Of a stretch of DNA of 64,000 nt, positions 8,971 to 16,643 are shown in pieces. The translations under genes were made by a program, and so were the position numbers. The stretch is from UBA1161 sp002311745 (GTDB lineage Bacteria > Planctomycetota > Phycisphaerae > Tepidisphaerales > Tepidisphaeraceae), in contig JBEKAB010000012.1 of NCBI GenBank assembly GCA_050018415.1, positions 1-64,000 on the forward strand, in the 5' to 3' direction. Each line of letters begins with the position of its first letter. Position 1 is the stretch's first letter. The notes under the pieces were generated by a model. That model was not told where the DNA came from and ran no database searches. It saw only the letters and a list, made by a program, of their open reading frames with translations.

Positions 8971-9936
8971 ATGCGAAAGCGGATTCTGTTCATCTGTGGC
9001 TCGATGAATCAGACAACGCAGATGCACCAGATCTCCCTGCAACTCACCCAATACGAGCAGGCCTTCTCGCCTTACTACTGTGACGGCATTGACGAGATCT
9101 ATCGAAGACTGGGTTTGATGGAGTTCACGATCATTGGCCACAAGCTGGTGAGTCGCTGCCGGCGGTACTTGGAGGATCATGGCCTCGCCATCGACTACCA
9201 GGGTAAGAAGGGGCCCTACGATCTGGTGCTTACCTGCTCGGATGTGTACCTTCAGAAGAACATCCGGAACAACAAGATTGTATTGGTTCAGGAGGGCATT
9301 ACCGATCCGGAATCATTTGCGTTTCATCTTGTCATGCGATTCCGCTTTCTTCCTCTCTGGTTGGCGGGCACGGCGGCTACCGGCCTCAGCGACGCGTACC
9401 GGTGTTTCTGCGTCGCCAGCGAAGGATACCGTGAGTTCTTCATCCGAAAGGGCGCTCGCCCCGAAAAGATCGTGGTCACGGGAATACCCAATTTCGATGA
9501 CTGCCAACGTTACCGTACCAACAGCTTTCCCCACAGGAACTATGTGCTGGTTTGCACGTCGCCGCTGCGGGAGGTGTTTCGCGGCGAGGATCGCGAGGCG
9601 TTCATCCGAAGAGCGGTCGAGATCGCCGGCGGCCGACCCCTCATCTTCAAGCTTCACCCGAATGAAAACGCCAAGCGTGCCATTCGCGAAATCGCCAAGC
9701 TCGCGCCCAGCGCGATCGTGTTCACGACGGGAAGCGCGGAAGAGATGATCGCGAATTGCGATGTGTTGGTCACTCGTTTTTCATCGACTGCCTTCGTCGG
9801 CCTGGCGCTGGGCAAGGAAACATACTCCGACTTCGACATGGACGAAATGCGTCGGCTGATGCCGGTTCAGAACCGCTCGGCGGCTTCCAACATCGCGGAT
9901 ATTTGCCGCGGCTTGCTTGAGGAGTGCCGGCCATGA
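8971..9936 (+). CDS. GT-B-fold transferase, CDP-glycerol/glycan type (specific role unknown)
   Basis: A 321-residue protein starting MRKRILFICGSMNQTTQMHQ. It has the two-Rossmann plan of GT-B enzymes: an N-terminal acceptor half, then FIRKGARPEKIVVTGIPNFD and the C-terminal donor half with LIFKLHPNEN and a late NCDVLVTRFSSTAFVGLALG. The HPxE and SSTA-type motifs are like those of CDP-glycerol glycerophosphotransferases and UDP-GlcNAc 2-epimerase relatives. Its position between an exporter and a ceramide-synthase-like gene suggests it adds a head group to a lipid. Substrate and donor cannot be read from the sequence. Its stop overlaps the next start (ATGA at 9933). Confidence 0.65.
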   Translation: MRKRILFICGSMNQTTQMHQISLQLTQYEQAFSPYYCDGIDEIYRRLGLMEFTIIGHKLVSRCRRYLEDHGLAIDYQGKKGPYDLVLTCSDVYLQKNIRNNKIVLVQEGITDPESFAFHLVMRFRFLPLWLAGTAATGLSDAYRCFCVASEGYREFFIRKGARPEKIVVTGIPNFDDCQRYRTNSFPHRNYVLVCTSPLREVFRGEDREAFIRRAVEIAGGRPLIFKLHPNENAKRAIREIAKLAPSAIVFTTGSAEEMIANCDVLVTRFSSTAFVGLALGKETYSDFDMDEMRRLMPVQNRSAASNIADICRGLLEECRP

Positions 9937-11060
9937 GCGACCCTGTGGTGGTCAGACCGGCGGTTTCGTGGCGGGATCGCAGACGTTTTCAGCGGCTCGC
10001 CTGGTCCATTTATGCCGGCGACCTCAACTGGGTACCGCCGATTCTTGCGCAAGAGCGCCAACTGCTTGGCTGGGGGCATCATCCCTTTTTTGATCATGCC
10101 CAGATCGTGACGCTGCTGGCTGAGCGGGGTGGCCGGGTGGTGGGCCGGCTGGCGGTGTTCGTCAACCACGTGCACAACCGCAAGTACAACGAACGGCGCG
10201 GGTTCTTCGGGTTCTTCGACTGCGTGAACGATGCGGCCGTCGCCCGCGCGTTGTTTGAGGCCGGCCATGCCTGGCTGCGGCAGCGCGGCATGACGGCGGT
10301 GCGCGGGCCCGTGAATCCGTCGCTTAACTACACTTGTGGATTGCTGGTCGATGGCTTCGATCGGCCCCCTTGCTTCCTGATGACCTACAACCCGCCATAC
10401 TACGCGGCCCTGCTGGAATCCTGCGGGTTCGCCAAGTCGCAGGATTTGTATGCCTATGAAATGGACACGAGCCTGCTCGCGGCATTGACGGAGCGATACA
10501 AGCCCGCCGTGCTGGCGGCGCTTGACGGATTCAAACTGGTGATCCGGCCGTTCGACCCGCGGAAGTATCAGCAGGAGATCCAGACGTACCTTGACATCTA
10601 CAACCGTTCGTTGGAAGGCACCTGGGGCTTCACGCCTCTACAGCCGCGCGAAACACGGCACATCGCCGGCGAGCTCCGACACGTCATCGTGCCACAGTTG
10701 GCCGTGTTTGCCGAGATCGACGGCCAGCCGATCGGGGCGGTGCTCGCCCTCCTCGACTACAACCAGATCCTCCGCAAGCTCAATGGCCGGCTCTTCCCGT
10801 TCGGCTTCGTACGCCTCTTGACCGGGCGGCGGCACATCACGGCGGCTCGCGTCATGGCGATGACCATGGTGCCCGGCTACCAGAGCGCGGGGCTGGGCAT
10901 TGTGTTGCTGGACAACCTGGTGGGGGCGGTGGCAACATGGGGCATCGAGCGCTACGAGTTCTCGTGGGTTCTGGAGAGCAACGTCCGTTCCCGCGGCAGC
11001 CTCGAGCGCGCCGGGACGAAGATCACCAGCACCTACCGCCTTTATGATAAAGCCCTGTGA
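9933..11060 (+). CDS. GNAT-superfamily N-acyltransferase, bacterial ceramide synthase-like
   Basis: A 375-residue soluble protein. The opening WRDRRRFQRLAWSIYAGDLN, the HPFFDHAQ segment, VNHVHNRKYNERRGFFGFFD, MRGPVNPSLNYTCGLLVDGF relatives and YNPPYYAALLE define a large GNAT-like family to which, as I recall, the ceramide synthase of Caulobacter belongs. That enzyme N-acylates a sphingoid base. Assignment to ceramide synthesis rests on this resemblance plus the fused acyl-ACP/serine synthase in the same cluster. ATG 9933 overlaps the upstream stop and has GAGGAG before it; a GTG at 9924 is less likely. The C-terminal half (about 185-375) carries the second GNAT-like fold, ending in SLERAGTKITSTYRLYDKAL. 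Confidence 0.7.
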   Translation: MSDPVVVRPAVSWRDRRRFQRLAWSIYAGDLNWVPPILAQERQLLGWGHHPFFDHAQIVTLLAERGGRVVGRLAVFVNHVHNRKYNERRGFFGFFDCVNDAAVARALFEAGHAWLRQRGMTAVRGPVNPSLNYTCGLLVDGFDRPPCFLMTYNPPYYAALLESCGFAKSQDLYAYEMDTSLLAALTERYKPAVLAALDGFKLVIRPFDPRKYQQEIQTYLDIYNRSLEGTWGFTPLQPRETRHIAGELRHVIVPQLAVFAEIDGQPIGAVLALLDYNQILRKLNGRLFPFGFVRLLTGRRHITAARVMAMTMVPGYQSAGLGIVLLDNLVGAVATWGIERYEFSWVLESNVRSRGSLERAGTKITSTYRLYDKAL

Positions 11061-11140
11061 AGTCGCGTGGCCGGGATTTCGTGAGCGATAAACCAACCGC
11101 ATCTTTTTTCTTTGGCGGACGGTTGGCACACTGACACGGC

Positions 11141-11710
11141 ATGAACACATCACAACGCCCAGGCCCAGAAGAATGGCGTCAGATCATTGATGGTCATCGG
11201 CCCAGCGGGCTCACCGTAGCGGCCTACTGTCTGGATCGGGGAATTACCCAAGGTTCCTTTTACACCTGGAAGCGGCGGTTTCGCTCGCCAGCCAAGCTAA
11301 ACCGTTTGCCCAAGCCTGCGGCGTTTGTCGAGGTAACGCCTCCGAGGGTGGGGACGGCTGATACGATCGCGATTTGTCTGCGCGGCGAGCGTCGATTGCT
11401 GGCACGGCGTGGATTCGACCGCCTGGCGGAACTGGCACAGGTTGTCACGAATCAGAACTCGAGGGACGGGCATCTGTTCCTGTTTCGCTCTCGTGGCGGT
11501 GATCGGCTGAAAATACTTCTGTGGGAGCGCGACGGATTTGTTCTATGGTACAAGCGTTTAGAGGAAGGCGTTTTCAAAATGCCGCGAATCGAAGGTGATG
11601 CCAAGAGCGTTGAACCGCGTGCCAGTGAACTCGCGATGATGCTGGACGGCATCGACCTGTGGAGCATCCGACGGGTGAAGAGATTTTCCCGGAAAAAACA
11701 ACCTGCCTGA
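11141..11710 (+). pseudogene. IS66 TnpA-TnpB fused remnant
   Basis: A single open frame of 189 codons. Residues 1-90 are an IS66 TnpA: an HTH with LTVAAYCLDRGITQGSFYTW and the tail CLRGERRLLARRGFD. From about residue 95 it becomes TnpB: GHLFLFRSRGGDRLKILLWE and RDGFVLWYKRLEEGVFK. In IS66 elements these are two separate genes. The junction falls at a GFDRL-like sequence shared by the TnpA tail and the TnpB head (MR-x-G/S-FD), so an in-frame deletion between short repeats is likely. Confidence 0.75.
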
Positions 11711-11995
11711 AACAATCCGCTGGACAAAGTGTTTCTTATATCGTCGTCATGGAAGATGCATCAGTCATCACCTCTTTGCCGCATGATCCGGCGATTCTGA
11801 AGCAGATCATCGCGCGTGAACGCGAGGCACATCGTCGGCGAACCGAGCGGCTGAGCCATCGCGTCGATGAATTGGGGGTGGCGAAGCTCCGGCTGGAGAT
11901 GGAACTGCTGCGGCTGAAGAAGTGGCACTACGGCCCGCGGGCCGACCGGCTCCAGACCTCTGGCGAGGTGGCCCAGATGCTGCTGGCTTTCACCA
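11141..11995 (+). mobile_element. Decayed IS66-family insertion sequence
   Basis: TnpA-TnpB fusion followed by the first 80 residues of TnpC, in the usual order for IS66. The catalytic part of TnpC is gone, and I could not identify terminal inverted repeats, so the element is dead. It lies immediately downstream of the lipid cluster. Confidence 0.65.
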
Positions 11996-12213
11996 GCCGC
12001 GTTTGGGCCAGATCCCGTTCCCCCGCGGTCAAAGTGACGGCAGTTTACGCGGATCCGAATCGCACGATGGCGACGTACGCCAAGACCCTTGGATTGGCGA
12101 ATGCGGTTAGTTTTCTGGCGGCGCCGCAGAATCGGCGGGGCTCGTACGATGCGCGGCTCACGGCCGCGTCATTCAACGCCTACATCCGGGCGGGATTCAA
12201 GGTGACAACATGA
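11749..12213 (+). pseudogene. Truncated IS66 TnpC joined to an unknown C-terminal fragment
   Basis: Residues 1-80 (AREREAHRRRTERLSHRVDE, then LRLKKWHYGPRADRLQ) are the coiled-coil start of the IS66 transposase TnpC. At about position 11995 this changes abruptly to VKVTAVYADPNRTMATYAKT and SYDARLTAASFNAYIRAGFK, which is not transposase and which I do not recognise. It could be the tail of a host gene into which the element inserted. A 32-codon frame (12210-12308, starting MKFFGISALAAV) overlaps its stop and may belong to the same broken unit. Confidence 0.55.
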
Positions 12214-12308
12214 AGTTTTTTGGAATTTCGGCACTCGCCGCCGTCAAGGCCGGCCCGTTGACGGCGCGCGGTGCGTTCAATCTGGGTAATATATGGCGGG
12301 GACGGTGA

Positions 12309-12820
12309 AGCTAGTACCGCCTAAGTTAACGTCGATTCAACGTCCGGGCCTGCATTTTACACCGATGAGCGACGGGGGAGCGATATGTGGGTCGAGGGCG
12401 CAAAAAAATTTTCAGAATGTGGATTCTTCTGTTGCACACGCGCGATTGGACCACGTATGGTTGCTAAAGCTTAAGCGAATGTCCGAATGGGAATGAGGGA
12501 CTGGCGCGGATGGGGCTAGACCTTCCGCACGAGAAACTTCACTCGATACCGTCGCCGCGATGGTGCGGCGATCACGCAAGAACGCGAAGCGCTTTTGAGC
12601 GCAGCGTGCAATGACAGGGCGTTCCAACGCTAAGCGTTTTCAACGCCAAGCAGTACTACGGCAAGCATTACATAGTTGGTGAGGGGTTTTGACTCACACC
12701 AATTTCGGCGCCGCAGCTTGTGACAGCTGCGCCGGCCAGACCTGGATGTTTCCCCCGCGTTATCCGCCGCCACAGTTTGTTTTTTGGCCGCGGTAATCGC
12801 CCTAACCATCGGAGGTTGTG
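12309..12820. other. Gene-free region before the beta-helix gene
   Basis: About 510 bases with no coding region I can support. The frames present are short and lack recognisable motifs. The last part, 12660-12815, is presumably the leader of the surface protein and ends in a strong GGAGG at 12811-12815. Confidence 0.5.
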
Positions 12821-14767
12821 ATGATTCGTTCCAAGAACCCACGGCAAACCCCGGCTCAGATGACACATAAAGCGGTCCTGGAAGCACTGGAAACCCGGCA
12901 ATTGCTAAGTAGCTACACCGTGGCCCCCACGGGCGGAAACTTCACCACGCTACAAGCGGCTGCGAACGTGGTACAAGCCGGTGATACGGTGAACGTCGCC
13001 GCTGGCACGTACAGCGGTTTTCAGCTCAATACCAGCGGCACCGCGTCGGCGCCGATCACGTTCAACGCCGCTTCGGGGGTGGTGGTCAGCGGCAACAAGG
13101 CGGACAGCAATGGGGAAATCGACATCGCCGGCAGCAGCTACGTCACGCTCAACGGATTTGACATCGAGCTGACGGGCCGCACGGATACGCGCGCCGGGAT
13201 TTGGGGCGGCGGTTACGCCGGCAGCAACGTCAACGGACTGCGCATTGACAACAACACCATCAACGGCGCCAACTTGTGGGGAATCTTGCTGGGCTTCACC
13301 AGCAACTCGCAGATCGTCGGCAACACCGTCGAGAACACCCAGGTTCAGCACGGCATCTACCTGGGCAATTCTCCCACCAACGACCTCATCCAGGGCAACA
13401 CAGTGTTCAACAGCCGCGGCTGCGGCATCGAGGTCAACGCCGACGCTTCCGAAGGCGGCAGCGGCGTCGCATCGGGGATCACCATCTCCGACAACCGCCT
13501 CTACAACAACGCCCAGGGAATCGGGGCCACCATCAACTTCGACGGCGTGCAGAATTCGATCGTCGAGAACAACCTGATTTACAACGCCCAGCGCAACGGC
13601 ATCGCCTTGTATCAGATCGACGGCGCCGGCCCCAGCAGCGGGGACGTGATTGTCAATAACACCTTCAACCTGAACGGCAACGGTGCTTCGGGTTGGGCAG
13701 CCGTCCAGGCCATCGACGGAGCAGTCAATACCACGATCCTGAACAACGTGCTTTCCGGTCAGACAATGAGTTTGGAAATCGATTCGTCTTCGCAAGCGGG
13801 CTTGGTCAGCGACTACAACGTTTTCGGTGCTTCGGGAATTGACCCGACCGGCGTGGGCTCTTCCAACAACATCAGCTTCTCGGCCTGGCAGGCGCTTGGG
13901 TACGATGTGCATTCAATCTACGTGGGAAGCGCCGTTAATTCGCTGTTCGCCGGCGCGGCTGCGGGAGATCTGCACCTTGCCGCCGGCAGCGCGGCCGTCG
14001 GCGCAGGCACGGCGACGGACGCTCCGGCCACCGATTTCTACGGCAACGCGCGTCCGACCAACGGGCGCTATGACATCGGCGCCGTCCAGTATCAAGGCAC
14101 GCCGGCGCCAACGCCGACACCGACGCCAACGCCGACACCAACTCCGACGCCAATTCCGACGCCGTCCCCGACGCCCCCGCCGGTGACCTATTCGCCGCCG
14201 ACCGCCAACGCTGACAGCTACAGCGTGGTCAGTGGGCAAACGCTCACCGTCGCGTCACCGGGCGTGTTGGCGAATGACACCGATCCGAACGGATTGGGCC
14301 TGACCGCGGCGCTTGCGACCGGACCGGCGCATGGCACTTTGACCCTGAACGCCAGCGGCGGATTCACTTACACCCCGGCCGGCGGTTACGTCGGCGCGGA
14401 CAGCTTCGCCTATACCGCGACGGACGGGAAGGCGACATCCTCTCCCGCGAGCGTCGTGCTCAACGTCACCGCACCGCCAGTGACCGGCACTACGCCGAGC
14501 GCGCCGAACAACCTGGTGGCCACATCGGCAAGTGATTATTCGTCGATCAGCCTGACTTGGCAGAATACCGCCACCAACGCGACGTCGATTCAAATCGAGC
14601 GTCAGGGCGCCGACGGCGTGTGGCAGATTATCGCCACGCTGTCGCCGACGGCCACCAGCTACACGGACACGACCGTTAATTGGAATCAGGGCTATTACTA
14701 CCAGGTTTGCGCCGTCAATGCCGCCGGCGTTTCTGCCTGGAGCATGCGGGCCTGGACCTGGGGGTGA
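12821..14767 (+). CDS. Secreted right-handed parallel beta-helix protein with Ig-like and Fn3 domains
   Basis: 648 residues. The N-terminus carries LEALETRQLLSS, the planctomycetal secretion-type motif. Residues about 30-420 are beta-helix repeats rich in N and G (GLRIDNNTING, SQIVGNTVEN, IVENNLIYN), the plan of pectate-lyase-like and carbohydrate-binding proteins. A threonine-proline linker follows (14101-14180, PTPT repeats), then a cadherin-like Big_17-type domain (GVLANDTDPNG) and one fibronectin III domain ending AVNAAGVSAWS. It stops soon after, in RAWTWG, and has no dockerin or anchor, so the gene may be truncated at its 3' end. ATG 12821 lies five bases after GGAGG. Substrate unknown. 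Confidence 0.85.
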   Translation: MIRSKNPRQTPAQMTHKAVLEALETRQLLSSYTVAPTGGNFTTLQAAANVVQAGDTVNVAAGTYSGFQLNTSGTASAPITFNAASGVVVSGNKADSNGEIDIAGSSYVTLNGFDIELTGRTDTRAGIWGGGYAGSNVNGLRIDNNTINGANLWGILLGFTSNSQIVGNTVENTQVQHGIYLGNSPTNDLIQGNTVFNSRGCGIEVNADASEGGSGVASGITISDNRLYNNAQGIGATINFDGVQNSIVENNLIYNAQRNGIALYQIDGAGPSSGDVIVNNTFNLNGNGASGWAAVQAIDGAVNTTILNNVLSGQTMSLEIDSSSQAGLVSDYNVFGASGIDPTGVGSSNNISFSAWQALGYDVHSIYVGSAVNSLFAGAAAGDLHLAAGSAAVGAGTATDAPATDFYGNARPTNGRYDIGAVQYQGTPAPTPTPTPTPTPTPTPIPTPSPTPPPVTYSPPTANADSYSVVSGQTLTVASPGVLANDTDPNGLGLTAALATGPAHGTLTLNASGGFTYTPAGGYVGADSFAYTATDGKATSSPASVVLNVTAPPVTGTTPSAPNNLVATSASDYSSISLTWQNTATNATSIQIERQGADGVWQIIATLSPTATSYTDTTVNWNQGYYYQVCAVNAAGVSAWSMRAWTWG

Positions 14768-15144
14768 ACATGGGCACCCAGAATGCCTATGAGACCGATG
14801 TGTTAGCGTTGCTGAGCGGCCCAGGCGCCAGCAACGCTTTATTTTGGCCCATCCGTATTTTTCGGCGCGCTCGGCGCAGTGCCGGCCCCCGGCTTCGTGA
14901 TCGGCGCATCCGGTTCGCAGGATTCGATGACTCCGGGCGATCCGGCCGACCAATGTGCACAACAGAGCGGCCCCCGACGTGTGACACGATCCGGCTGACG
15001 TTGAGGCAATCATCGAGCGCCACACCAAGAGTTCTGACGCTAACAAAAGCTAACATCCCCCCGATGATTCAGGAGAATCCGCGCGTATGGTTATGGCATG
15101 GGTGGTTACGGCAGCGGTCGCGGGATTTCCTGGAACCCATGGGC
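14768..15144. other. Gene-free region between converging genes
   Basis: About 375 bases without a convincing gene. At 15098 an ATG begins MGGYGSGRG, which matches the start of a small protein type I associate with planctomycetes, but the match ends after nine residues and runs into the 3' end of the opposing SDR gene. I treat it as a possible remnant only. Confidence 0.4.
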
Positions 15145-16173
15145 CTATAGCCACCCCGCTTGGCGATACCATTGGGCCGTCTCATGCAGGCGATCAGCCA
15201 GGGCGGCCGCGGGCGACCAACCCAACTGCGCGCGCGCCTTGGCGGGTGAGCACGTCCATGACCCCGCCAAGGCTTCGGTGATCTTGTCGCGGCTGACCCA
15301 CCCGGGGTGGCGGCGGACCCGTGCCACCACGTCTCCGCCGATCCCGACCAGTCTTAGCAGCGGGCCAGGCAGGCGTATGACGGCCAGGGACTTCTGCCCC
15401 AACGCCTTGGCTATGGCTTGCCCGAGCTGCGCGTACGTCGGATTATCCTCTCCCGCGATGAAATAGACTCCTTGGCCCGGCGATCCATGCTCGCGCAGTC
15501 GCTCGCCTTTCTCGGCCGCAAGCAGCAGGCCCTCCACCAGGTCATCCACGTGAATCAGCGAAAATCGACGTTCGCCCCAGCCGGGCACGAGATGAAGACA
15601 CCAGCGCGCAATCGGCCGAAACATTTCGAGCACGCCCCGATCACCGGGGCCGAACACGATCGGCGGACGCACAATGCTGATGGGTACGGCTGCGGCATAC
15701 CTGGCCGCGGCCTGTTCTCCAGCCAGCTTGCTGCGACCGTAGTTAGAAACGGGTGCCGGGATATCGCCTTCCACGCGCAATGGGTCCGCAGCGCAAGGCC
15801 CCGCGGCTGACAGCGAGGACACCACAACCAAGACCGGCGGGCCAGCGCGATCCGCGCAGGCGGACGCGACGGTCTCGACGCCGCCCGCGTTCACACTCGT
15901 GAAGTCCTCCCGACGCTGCGCCTTCACAAGTCCGGCAAGGTGAAACACAGTGCCGGCCTGCGACTCAGCCAGTGCCCGCTCTACACTGCCCCGATCGGTC
16001 ACATCCCCCATGACCAGTTGGGCGCCGGCCGACCGCAGCTCATCGATGCGCGAGTTGGCTCGCACCAGACACGACACTCGGCAGTGACGCTCGATCAGCC
16101 GGCGCACCAGTCGCCCCCCGATGAAGCCACTGGCGCCGGTGACCAGCACAGGTTGTAGAGCCGTGGTATCCAT
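15145..16173 (-). CDS. Extended short-chain dehydrogenase/epimerase (candidate ceramide reductase)
   Basis: 342 residues with the extended SDR plan. The NAD(P) loop is TGASGFIGGRLV, the central strand has VFHLAGLV, the catalytic pair is YGRSK, and the mid-domain has SIVRPPIVFGPGD. The late region (PTYAQLGQAIAKALGQ, DKITEALAGSWTCSPAKARA) is typical of the dihydroflavonol reductase/HpnA-like branch. ATG 16173 opens the Rossmann strand directly; an upstream ATG exists but adds nothing. In Caulobacter the ceramide reductase CerR is annotated as an NAD-dependent epimerase of this class. That link is inference: the gene lies 4 kb from the lipid cluster on the opposite strand, and a sugar or hopanoid role is equally possible. 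Confidence 0.8.
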   Translation of the reverse strand: MDTTALQPVLVTGASGFIGGRLVRRLIERHCRVSCLVRANSRIDELRSAGAQLVMGDVTDRGSVERALAESQAGTVFHLAGLVKAQRREDFTSVNAGGVETVASACADRAGPPVLVVVSSLSAAGPCAADPLRVEGDIPAPVSNYGRSKLAGEQAAARYAAAVPISIVRPPIVFGPGDRGVLEMFRPIARWCLHLVPGWGERRFSLIHVDDLVEGLLLAAEKGERLREHGSPGQGVYFIAGEDNPTYAQLGQAIAKALGQKSLAVIRLPGPLLRLVGIGGDVVARVRRHPGWVSRDKITEALAGSWTCSPAKARAQLGWSPAAALADRLHETAQWYRQAGWL

Positions 16174-16269
16174 CCTGATACGGGCGCCCAAACCCCATAT
16201 CCTGCAAAGCCACGTCCGCATGCACAAGCCGCCGCCGGCAGATGCTGGCCCGCTGGCGCAGGCGCACCC

Positions 16270-16500
16270 TAACCGCCCGCGGTTTTGGGCCGTTTACGGC
16301 CGCGGACGGCGTCCTGGCACAGTTGCTCGTAGGAGATTCGCTCCGCCAGCTGGCCCAAAATCATGCCCTTCCATCGTGTCCGCCGACACGATGTTGTAGA
16401 CCTGAGCGGTGTCACGTTGCCCGTATCGGTGGATGCGGCCGATCCGCTGCTCCACGTCCATCGGGTTCCATGGCAGATCACGGTTGAACGGCGGCTTTAT
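16270..16500 (-). pseudogene. SNF2-type helicase C-terminal remnant
   Basis: On the minus strand the sequence reads DLPWNPMDVEQRIGRIHRYG followed by QRDTAQVYNIVSADTMEG, which is helicase motif VI and its neighbourhood in Swi2/Snf2 (RapA/HepA-like) proteins. After DTMEG the frame must shift to continue (ILGQLAERISYEQL) and it then stops. No other helicase motifs are present. It is a short leftover of a much larger gene, just upstream of pyc. Confidence 0.75.
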
Positions 16501-16643
16501 TTCGCGGCTTGATGCTGCCGTGTCGGAGTGTCCGCCCTTCGTGGGAAAGCCCACTCGTTGCCGCACCTGTTCCCTTCGATCTCCTCCTCGCATAGCATTC
16601 TGTCAAATCGCCGGGCGTTTCGGACACCATCGAGGACATCGAA

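Noticed and set aside
12293..12496. A 67-codon frame after the IS66 remnant
   Set aside because: No ribosome site, no motif, and it lies in decayed sequence.
14101..14180. Tandem CCGACACCGACGCCAACG-like repeats as a possible CRISPR or regulatory repeat
   Set aside because: They encode the threonine-proline linker of the beta-helix protein in frame; no spacers, no cas genes.
15098..15127. MGGYGSGRG start of a small planctomycetal protein
   Set aside because: Only nine residues match and no gene follows; recorded in the region note only.
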